Of a DNA stretch of 64,000 nt, positions 55,368 through 64,000 are shown in pieces (the stretch's first letter is position 1; every line of letters starts with the position of its first letter). This stretch comes from Carallia brachiata (lineage: Eukaryota; Streptophyta; Magnoliopsida; Malpighiales; Rhizophoraceae). The DNA lies in NCBI GenBank assembly GCA_021464245.1, contig JADCRB010000057.1:2537779-2601778 (forward strand). Direction: 5' to 3'. Below the pieces are notes generated by a model. That model saw only the letters and a program-made list of their open reading frames with translations, made no database searches and was not told the origin of the DNA. Position numbers and translations under genes: made by a program.

Positions 55368-56750
55368 TTAGGATTGTGAAGATACAAAAAGAGTACAAAT
55401 GAGATCATTATCTAGTTTTTCCTTGATAAAGTGTCTATCCACTTCAATATGTTTTGTGTTGTCATGTTGTACTGGATTATGTGTTATGTTGATGGCTGAC
55501 TTATTGTCGTGGTAGAGCTTCATAGGTCCATCCCACTTAATCTTCAAATCTTCCAAGATAATCTTCAGACATAATAACTCACATAGATTTTGTGCCATAG
55601 CCCAAAATTTGGATTTAGCACTTGACCTTGCAACCACATTTTGCTTTTTACTCCTCCAAGTCACTAGGTTTCCTCCAAGAAAAGTGCAATTCCTAGATGT
55701 GGACCTTCTATCTATTACTGAACTTGTATAGCCAACATTGATATAGGCTTCAAGTGCAATCTTGTCATGCTTTCTGAACAATATTCCTTTCCTAGAAGTT
55801 CCCTTTAGGTAGTGCAATATCCTATAGACTGCCTACAGATGTTTCCTTTGGGTTATTCATGAACTGGCTCACAACACTTACCGCATAAGCGATGTCTGGA
55901 CGTGTGTGATTTGGATCTATAAGTGTGCTGGCTAGCTTACATGCCAACTTTCTTGTATCATTCAATAGGTTAGTGATGTACTTTTGTTGAGATATAAAAA
56001 TCCATATCTTGGACCGTGCTACTTCAATTCCTAAGAAGTACTCGAGTTGTCCAAGCTCCTTACTTTCAAATTCCTTACTTAGGTATTGTACCAAAATTTC
56101 CCTTTTTTTTGTTATTCATTCCACGTCACTATAATGTCATCCACATATATAATGAGAGCTGTGACCTTCTCCAAACCCAAATGTTTGATAAATAAACTGT
56201 AATCTCTTTGACTCTGTTTGTAGCCCATGCTAACTGTTACATTAGTGAATCTCCCAAACTAGGCCCTTGGTTATTGCTTTAAACCAGAGAGTGATTTCTT
56301 GAGTTTACATACCTTGTTAGGAGCCATTTTTTTGGTATAACCAATGGGATCTCCATATATATCTCCTCCTCAAGGTCTTCATGCAAAAAGGCATTCTTTA
56401 CATCAAATTTTCGGAGGGGCCAATCAAAGTTTACAGCTAAAGACAAAAGAATTCTCACTATATTCATTTTGGCTATAAGAGCAAAAGTTTCTTGGTAATC
56501 CATTCCATATGGCTATGTGTAACCTCTAGCTACCAACCTTGCTTTGTACCTTTCTAATGTCCCATCTACGTTGTATTTGACAGTGTACACCCACTTGAAT
56601 CTTACTAGTTTCTTTCCTTCAGTAGCTCTAAAATCTCCCGTGTATTGTTTTTCTTTAAGGCCTGCATTTCAACATTCATAGCATTTTTCCAATTCTCACA
56701 TGATAAAGCATTCAAAAAAGTTGTGGGGATTGTCACAGTATTTAAATTGT
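55368..56750 (-). pseudogene. Copia reverse transcriptase and RNase H, decayed
   Basis: RNase H in 55368-55817: MHYLKGT, then RRSTSRNCTFLGGNLVTWRSKKQ and ARSSAKSKFWA, then KLYHDNKSAINITHNPVQHD and the HIEVDRHFIKEKL close typical of copia. RT pieces: LAVNFDWPLRKFDVKNAFLH (56279-56503), a YVDDI active-site segment at about 56130-56155 and LGIEVARS (55980-56050). Frames are broken between and within pieces. Confidence 0.88.
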
Positions 56751-58279
56751 TAAGAAAACATCTATGCAGTGGTGAGCACCTAACAAATGACAAGATTTGA
56801 AATTGGGTATTGTGGGTATGACCTTTTTGTATACTTTCCAGTTCCCTTCCTATAAGCAATAGGCAAATCAATGTTACATGTAGACTGAGAAGAATTAGAA
56901 GATATTACCTCATTCCCAGGATCCGAGTTTGATGTTTGAACTAGTTTTGGTTCAGGACATAGATTTTTCCTTCTTGAGTAGACCCGAGAGAACCTTTGAT
57001 TAGTAGCATCACTATTACCCCCATTTGTTTGTGATTTATTATGTTTAGTAGACTCAAGGGATTTGGGTTGATGAGGTTCAGGTTGATTTAAGGACAAAGA
57101 TTGCTCTAGAAGTATAGGCTACTATTGAGGAAGTTCAGGTTGGGAAGCAAGTCTTGGTTCAGGTTCAAATTGTAACTGATGTTACTTAGTTATGTTAGGT
57201 TTTGGAAAGAAAAAATCCTTATCTTCCTCAAATGTTGCCTCCCTTTGAAGATAAGGCTCATTGAAGTATAGTACCTCCTGAGCGAACGTAACATCAGCTG
57301 ATACAAAGAATTTTTTTGGTGGATGATAACATTTATACCCTTTTTGGTTGAAGAATATTCTACAAAGATGGTTTTGAGAGTTCTTAGAACTAATTTCCCT
57401 CAGTTTTGATTATGAACATGAACAAATGAGACACAGTCGAATATTCTAGGAACAAGATGACTTGTTGTGCAAAGATTTAGATAAAATTGAGATAGAACTT
57501 CCACGGGACTCTTCAAACTTGATACTTGGGTAGGAAGTCAGTTGATAATATGAGTGGCTGTGAGAACTGCTTCCCCCCAATAACTTTGTGGAATATTTCT
57601 TTAGAATAACAATGCACTAGTTATGGAAAGGAGATGACCATTTTTCTTCTATGCCAGTCCATTTTGTTGGGGGTATAAACACATGACTCATGAATGATTC
57701 ATTCCCTTTGGAAAAATGTAGACATATTTTGATTAAAGTAATCTATAGTATTGTCTGATCTAAACATTTTAATGTGAACACCAAATTGATTTTTGATCAT
57801 AAAAAGAAAATTTGGAACGACATTACTCAGTTCACTTTTAAACTTGAGTAAAAAAATCCAAGTAACTCTAATACAATCATCAATGAATGACACAAACCAT
57901 CGTACCCCCAAAATATTGGAAACTGTGGATAGACCCCATATGTCACTATGAATTAACTCAAAGGAAACAAAACTCTTTTTATTGCTTATGGAAAAAGATG
58001 CATGCTTGTGCTTTGCAATTCACAAACATCACAAACAAAGGATTTATTTTCTAATCCTTTAAACAAAAAAGGAAACATGATTTCAAGAGTTGTAAAGGAG
58101 GGATGACCAAGTCTATAGTGGCGGAGTCAGATCATATCTTTATTGGTGGAGTGATGTTTTGCAGATAGTAAGCTTAGGGAATGATTCTGCTTGCTATTAT
58201 TTAGGGTCTAAGACACCTCAAGGTCGTACAATCCATCTATCTCTTTAGCACATCCAATTGTCATTCCTAAAGCTTGGTC
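56751..58279 (-). pseudogene. Copia integrase and integrase C-terminal region, decayed
   Basis: The core piece 57699-57911 reads FVSFIDDCIRVTWIFLLKFKSEL and FRSDNTIDYFN, the integrase catalytic-core blocks with Asp residues (YF-x-x-F-I-D-D-x-S-R; R-S-D-N-G). The pre-integrase zinc region lies at about 58000-58200 in broken frames. 56780-57097 covers the variable C-terminal linker. Not functional. Confidence 0.8.
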
Positions 58280-58700
58280 CTAAAATAAACAATAAGTTGG
58301 GAAATATATGACTTTCCAATTTGAATCAGGAGTGATTTTGGTGATAGATACCAAATTTGTAGACAGTTTAGGAACATGAAGAACATTTTTAAGAGTAAGT
58401 TGTGGATTGATTTTTATGTCTCCTATTCTGGCTACTGTAATCGATGAACCAACTACAGTGGAAATTTGTGGACTGATTTTTATGTCTCCTATTCTAGCTA
58501 CTGTAATCCGTGAACCATCTACAGTGGAAATTTTTCTGTTACTAAGACAAAGAGTATATGTGCTGAAGTTTTTAGAGGCATGGGTCATGTGATTATGGCT
58601 CCCGAATCAATAATTCATGATTTTTTAAAAGACCTTTTGAAGGCATTTAAACCATGAGAAATTGGAAACTTACTTGAATGTTCCAATGAATAGGTACCTG
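58280..58700 (-). pseudogene. Copia protease/pre-integrase linker with an internal duplication
   Basis: The frame 58280-58588 has LKNVLHVPKLSTNLVSITKI, the standard motif between protease and pre-integrase, preceded by two copies of a 22-residue segment (ISTV-G-ITVARIGDIKI). The DNA unit of 66 bp repeats at 58402-58467 and 58468-58533. The catalytic Asp-Ser-Gly is decayed. Confidence 0.78.
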
Positions 58701-59848
58701 AGGGTTTGTTAAGAGTTGCTAGGAGGTTCCTCAGTTTCTTAACCTCTTCTTTATTAAAGTTTTTTGGCTACTCTTCCTCTTGTGCAAATGTCAGGTGTAT
58801 TTGCCCCCTTCGCTACTTATTCTGGCCACTTTTGTTCCCCCCACTTCTTACGTGGCGATTTCCCATGCAATTTCCGGCACCTCTCTGGGATATGTCTCGG
58901 CTTATGCAATAAGTGCACCACAGTGAATCCTTGTCATCTTCACTTGCAAACATAGATTCATTCGTCTTGTTTTCTTTGTTAGAGTTCTCTTTCGAATGAC
59001 AGTTTGCAGTGTTCATTAGCGTAGCCGAAGCTTCCATTGGTTTTGGCTCCAACATCACTCCTCTTCTGCTTTCCTCAGCCAAAATAATTGAAACCACCTG
59101 ATTGAGTGATGGCTTTCCCCAAGATTCAAATTCTCACGGGATCAAATTCTGGATTTAGTCCTGCCAAGAAATCATAGGTTCGATCCTTCACAATAAATTC
59201 CATTAGCATAGATGTATCATCACTGTTTTTCATGTTTATCACCCGATATTGATCAATCTCTTGTTACAGCCCCTTCAGCAGATTAACATATTCAATGACT
59301 GATCTATTCCCTACTTGGTTGACATTGTTTGACCCTTAAATCATAAATTTGAGCTGCATCCTTTACTTTGGAATAGGTTTGTCAAATTGATTCCCAAACC
59401 TCTTTTGCAATTGGTAAATACATGCATGTGTCACTGATTATGGGTGACATAGAGTTCCAGAGCCATGCCATAATCATGGAATCTTACTCATCCCATGAGA
59501 TGAACTTCAGATCTCTTTCCTTAGGCCCGGCTTCACAAATGTGATCGAGTTTACCTTTTCTCTTTAAAATGGTCTTAATCAATTGTGACCATTTCAAATA
59601 ATTTTTTTTTTGTTGAGTCAATAGGCTGCATTGATCTATTACAGTTCTACAGGTGTTAGATTTACTGTCGTGTTTTTAGTGATGCAAGAGACAACTTTAG
59701 TCGAGGTGGAATCGTTTGATATCCTAACAACAGTGGCAATGAAGGCTCAAATGAATGGCTACGGTAATGAAGGCCAATAGAATGGGAGAGGGCTTGCTTG
59801 TTGGCAATGAACGCTAGGAAGAAAAATTGCCCAAGAATTGTATTACTA
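58701..59848 (-). pseudogene. Copia gag, decayed
   Basis: A degenerate zinc knuckle (CTYCISRDISQRGAGNC, His replaced) is seen at about 58850-58930. Upstream frames contain Gag-like pieces with many stops. Confidence 0.65.
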
Positions 59849-59862
59849 GGGCTCTGATACAA
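59849..59862 (-). other. Primer binding site of the 5.0-kb copia element
   Basis: The minus strand reads TTGTATCAGAGCCC directly inside the LTR, the initiator-Met-tRNA type with one change from TGGTATCAGAGCC. Confidence 0.8.
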
Positions 59863-60076
59863 TATCAAAATTTGAGAGAAAAACCAACACTTCTATTCCT
59901 TCTTTATGAGATAATATATACAGATATCAACACTTTACAAAAGAAAATCCTTTAATTAGGGAATTCTTATAATGGAGTCAATCCCTTCAATTAGTGACTT
60001 TCTATAATGGAAAGAATCCCCTAAATGATAAAGCTGACATAATTTAAGGCCTAAAAATTAGCCTTATTTCCTGACA
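59863..60076 (-). repeat. 5' LTR of the 5.0-kb copia element
   Basis: Aligned with 55053-55267; CATCC follows immediately as the target duplication. Confidence 0.9.
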
Positions 60077-60081
60077 CATCC

Positions 60082-60629
60082 CATTTTAAACGGAAATGAA
60101 ACTTCTAAGTAAATGTAAAAAGATATAATTACTAATGAAAAGTTGTGTGTTTGTATGTGAGTGAGAGAGAGAATCCAAAAAATATATGTAAAACTAAAAC
60201 AACTAACATATCCAAGGACCAAAAGGATAATGGATGGCAAACAGAACTAAGATACCATTAATGAAAAGGTGAATAGCATAGTAACAGCAGTCAACATGAA
60301 AACGAAATTTTCAGAGCTTCATTTTGCTCCAAAATCGCACATCCACACGAACTTCTGAAGGGGGGCATTATCAAAGAAACAAAAATAGATGCCAAAACTA
60401 TAGAATGGCTAGAGATTGAGGGCATTCCACCCTTATGGGACATGACAAGGATTTATTCATACTAGGATCAAAATGATGGATGATAGCAGAAGCGGTAACA
60501 TAGTATTATCATAAGCAGAGTCCATAGCAAAAACTGCCTAGCCACACCTGTAACACTAATACTATGTGAAGCAATGCAGATAAAAATAAAAAAAATATAA
60601 ACAATACCAATTTGACTATAGAGCTAATT
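60082..60629. other. Spacer, no gene seen
   Basis: No coding sequence recognised between the two copia elements. Confidence 0.5.
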
Positions 60630-60775
60630 TGTTAAGAGTATTGGTGTGTATGTGTGCTTCTATGTAAATGGTGGCCCTATATCGGTTATGTAGATATCTA
60701 AAGTGATATACTAGTAATATAAATATGCCTCTTCCTAATAAGGTGAGGGCTTTCAGCTTCTTATTTTAATTTACA
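60630..60775 (+). repeat. 5' LTR of the right-hand copia element
   Basis: Starts TGTTAAGAGTATTGG and ends TTTACA, giving the TGTTA/TTTACA-like termini. The partner is outside the window, so the left edge is inferred. At 146 bp it is short for a copia LTR, but the primer site follows without a gap. Confidence 0.6.
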
Positions 60776-60788
60776 TGGTACCAGAGCT
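60776..60788 (+). other. Primer binding site of the right-hand copia element
   Basis: TGGTACCAGAGCT, the common TGGTA-CCAGAGC variant of the tRNA-Met site. Confidence 0.8.
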
Positions 60789-61106
60789 ATTAAGTTTTAA
60801 GAGAGAAAGAGAGTTTCCCTAGAGAGAAACCCTAGTTATTGAGTGAGTTTCTCAGGAGAGAAACCCTAGTAATTCATTAAGTGGGTTTCCCAAGCGAGAA
60901 ATTCTTGTTTTTGAGTAAGTAAAAAAAAAATAGAAACAGAAAACCTTAGGTTGTGTGAACAGTGTTGCCGCAACTATAGTGGTTTTAGATATCGCTACAT
61001 GTTTTCAGCCAACGCTATAGTAATTTTGACCATTGCTACAGTGATTTCAGCCACTGCTACAGTGTTCTTTTTGGATAATCTTTTATAGTCAGTTCAGTCC
61101 TACAAC

Positions 61107-64000
61107 CATGGGTGAGAAACAAATAGTGATGGTGACCTTATCTACAAAGGAATATAAGCAATTTACTGAATTTTAGAATTCTCAAAAGTATCCCTACAGT
61201 ATGCCCTCTCCATCTTCAGCTGCTAATTTGATCCAAAGAAGTAATCCTACAACATGCCCTACATCATCAAACAGAAATGGGTCATTGACTCGGGTGCATC
61301 CAACTGCATGTTTGGTAACTTAAGTAATATTCATTCTTACTTATTATCCACTAATTTGCCAAGTGTTACCTTTGCTAAAGGTTCCTTAGCAATTGTTAAA
61401 GGTTATGGTGATGCAAAACCCTTTGATACCTTGTTTTTATCTTCTATGCTATATTTGCCAAATTTTTCTTCTAATTTAATTTTAATTAGTGAACTTACCC
61501 AAGAGCTTAATTGCTGTGTTTCCTTTTTCCTTATCATTTTGAATTTAAAGATCTTATGATGAAGAGGATTATTGGTAGAGGTCGAGAATTTGGAGGACGT
61601 TATATACTCGATGATGGCAAGCCTATTGCATGTTTTGAGGTCTCTACCTTTCCTTTGCATTTGCATTGTCAAGTAGGTCATCTGTCCCTTTTTATTATGA
61701 GGAAATTGTTCCCTGAATTAGGTTCCTTGTCTACCTTAGAGTGTCAGTCTTGTCAATATGCTAAATACCATCAAACTACCTTTTGTCCTAAAGTTAATAA
61801 ACGAGTTTCTCGTCCTTTTGAGCCCATCCATTCAAATATTTGGGGTCCATGTCCAACTGTGTCAAAATTTGGGTATCGATATTTTGTCACCGTTGTGGAT
61901 GGTTACTCTTGTGTCACTTGGCTTTATTTAATGAAATCTAGATATGAAGCTTTCTATATTTATTTACATTCTATTATAAAATTTCTAATTAGTTTCACAC
62001 TTTAATTAAAATCTTACATAGTGACAATGCTTCAGAATATTTTTCTTCTCAGTGTCAAAATTTTATAATTTCTTATGAGATTATTCACATATTTTTATGT
62101 ACAAACACCCCACAACAAAATGGGGTCACTGAATAGAAGAATCGTCATCTCTTTGAAACTACTAGAGCTTTGATGTTTCATACTAATATGCCAAAATATT
62201 TTTGGGGTGATGCAGTATTAACTGCTTGTTATTTAATTAATTGATTACCCTCTTCTATCCTTCAAGAAGAAATTCCTTATCAAGTTCTTTTTCCAGATCA
62301 ATCACTGTTTCTCTTGGCTCCACACATTTTTTGGTGTAGTTGTTTTGTTAGAGATACTCATTTTGGTAGGAGTAAACTTGATCCTAAATCTGTAAAATGT
62401 GTCTTTGTAGCCTATTTTAAAACTGAAAAAGGATACCGATGTTTTTCACCAGAACTTAATCATTATATTTTGTCAGTTGATGTCACCTTTTTTGAGTCCT
62501 CTCTTTTCTACCTTGTCTTATTTGAGTCTTGTAATGAATCTAGTATTGGCGACTTTCTTACTTACCATTTATATCTTGCTTAAGATCCCACTATTTCTAC
62601 ACACACCATACCCACTCAACTTGTCATCTCTACAAACACAATACCTATTCGACCTCCTATCTAGCAAGTGCATACTTGTGGACCTTGGGGCATTGCATTT
62701 CCCATGACTTTTCTAAAGCAAGTGAGTCCTCACTTTACCGAGTCAATCCTTTCTTCTAAAGATACCGTGCAATATGATCATTTGAGTGACTTGGATTTAG
62801 CAATTACTCTTCGTAAAGGACACCGAAGTTGTACTCAAAATTCTATAACTGATTTTGTACAATATAGACATGTTCCTCCCTCTCTTCGGGCCTTTATTTG
62901 TTCTCTTGATGGATATTCTATTCCTAAGTCACTTGTTGAGGCTATTGGTCATCTTGGTTTGAGGAAAGCTGTGAAAAAAGAGATACATGCTCTTGACACC
63001 AACCACATATGGGATTTGGTTCCATTACCTCCGGGAAATATGCAATTGGGTGCTAATGGGTATTTATGGTGAAATTAAATTTTGATGGGTCTTTAGATAG
63101 ATTGAAAGCTCGACTGGTGGGAAAGGCTATGCTTAGGTTTATGGCATTGATTATTCTAATAATTTTCCTTCAATCGTTAAACTAGCTTCAGTCAAATTAC
63201 TTATCTCTATTGTGGCTATAAATCACTAGCCTTTATATTAGATGGATGTAAAAATGCATTTTTATATGGTGATGTACAAGAAGAGTTATATATAGAGTAA
63301 TCACCAGGGTTTGTTGTGCACAGGGAGTTTGGTAAAGTGTGTAGATTGAAGAAATCTTTATGGCAGCAAACATTCTCCGAGGGCTTGGTTTAGCAAGTTC
63401 AGTGAGGTGGTCACTAAATTTGGCCTATCTTATTGTCATAGTGATCATTCTGTTTTTTTGCGAACCTCTAATGTAGGGAGTATACTTCCCAGAGTATATA
63501 TGGATGATATTGTTATAACTGGAAGTGATTTTGTAGGAATAGTCTTTCAAACAATTTCTTGCAAAACAATTTCAAACTAAAGATCTTGGATAATTGAAAT
63601 ATTTTTTGGGCATAGAGGTAGCTTGATGTAAACAAGGCATTTTTTTTAAGTCAAAGGAAGTATGTGTTGGATTTACTAACCGAAATAGGTTGGTTGGGAG
63701 CAAAGCCAATGGATTCACCCATGGATCCAAATTTGAAATTAGCAGCAGAAAATAAAGAGCTATATGAGCATCTAAAGAGATATAGACAAATAGTAGGCAA
63801 ACTCAATTATCTTGGGATAACAAGACCTAATATAGCCTTTGCTGTGAGTGTAGTGAGTCAATTCATGTTATCCCTTCGAGTTTCTCATTGGCATGCCATA
63901 GTGTGGATTCTCAAGTACTTGAAGAAAACAACTGGTTTAGGTTTGTGGTGTCGTGATAATGGGCATAGTAAAGTTGAAGGATTTTTTGATACTAATTCAG
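61107..64000 (+). pseudogene. Copia polyprotein (protease, integrase, RT, partial RNase H), decayed
   Basis: The protease-like WVIDSGASNCMFGN is at 61275-61320. The pre-integrase zinc region HLHCQVGHLS and CQSCQYAK is at 61655-61770. Integrase follows: PFEPIHSNIWGP, YFVTVVDGYSCVTWLY (61815-61930), then TPQQNGVTE near 62110. RT includes FDVKMHFLYG-like sequence near 63240 and the YMDDI active site at about 63497-63512. The RNase H tail includes VGKLNYLGITRPNIAFAVSVV at about 63795-63860. Stops and frameshifts occur, for example LINRLP to LIN-stop near 62240 and at 61560. It would have driven transposition; it is dead here. Confidence 0.87.

Larger units (their letters stand above)
55053..60076 (-). 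mobile_element. Complete but inactive Ty1/copia element, 5.0 kb
   Basis: LTRs 55053-55267 and 59863-60076 (about 215 bp, highly similar) and perfect 5-bp target duplications CATCC at 55048-55052 and 60077-60081. Minus orientation is shown by the primer site (59849-59862), the polypurine tract (55268-55280, minus strand CAGCTTGAGAGGGAG) and coding domains in the order gag, protease, integrase, RT, RNase H. Stops and frameshifts are scattered through all domains. Confidence 0.92.
60630..64000 (+). mobile_element. Right-hand Ty1/copia element, plus strand, cut by the window end
   Basis: LTR, primer site, a short gag remnant and a pol polyprotein in copia order up to RNase H at the window edge. 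Gag is nearly all missing: only about 150 bp (61107-61250) lie between the start and the protease. Confidence 0.85.

Overview
This is nuclear DNA from a flowering plant. The evidence is one intact plant-type PADRE/DUF4228 gene, plant LTR retrotransposons primed by initiator-Met-tRNA-like sites, a tRNA-derived SINE, hAT-type MITEs and an endogenous caulimovirid. Gene families and element types suggest a woody eudicot; the species cannot be fixed from sequence alone. The window is AT-rich and gene-poor: one clearly functional protein gene (22113-22670, with an upstream ORF) lies among transposable elements and gene debris.

Layout. 1-3765: a Ty1/copia element whose 5' LTR (254-1258) sits inside the gag of an older Ty3/gypsy element (LTR 2359-3765). 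4715-5385: a decayed PEX7 copy. 6560-20302: a 13.7-kb Ty1/copia element on the minus strand (LTRs 6560-8092 and 18792-20302). It carries a tandem gag duplication and a nested 3.2-kb LTR element (8906-12082) that has captured part of a PDS5 cohesin-regulator gene. 20534-21374: an hAT-like element. 22063-22670: the PADRE gene. 26104-39472: a tandem cluster of endogenous caulimovirid (florendovirus-like) DNA, all on the minus strand. 39522-39977: a foldback MITE with a SINE inserted in it. 41100-41784: an aldo-keto reductase fragment abutting an hAT MITE. 44548-49546: a large non-autonomous LTR element holding an array of TATAAAA-containing repeats and a decayed WUSCHEL-related homeobox (WOX-like) coding sequence. 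51600-52697: a GC-rich, poly(A)-ended insertion, possibly LINE-derived. 55053-60076: a complete but dead copia element with perfect CATCC target duplications. 60630-64000: a second copia element on the plus strand, cut by the window end.

The virus cluster is the centrepiece. Unit A (26104-34171, about 8.07 kb) is one genome equivalent: intergenic promoter/poly(A) region, leader with tRNA-Met primer site, a polyprotein (movement protein, coat protein, zinc knuckle, aspartic protease, reverse transcriptase, RNase H) and a downstream ORF of unknown function. Unit B (34172-36133) is a deletion derivative with a 63-bp micro-inversion and an in-frame fusion of the movement-protein region to the unknown ORF. 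Unit C (36134-39472) keeps an intact 531-codon unknown ORF but is truncated in the reverse transcriptase. Both outer junctions lie in (TA)n tracts that together form an imperfect palindrome. Every polyprotein copy is broken by stops, frameshifts or truncation, so no unit encodes a complete virus.

Genes here do not form a pathway. The story is layered insertion, gene-fragment capture and viral integration around one host gene.
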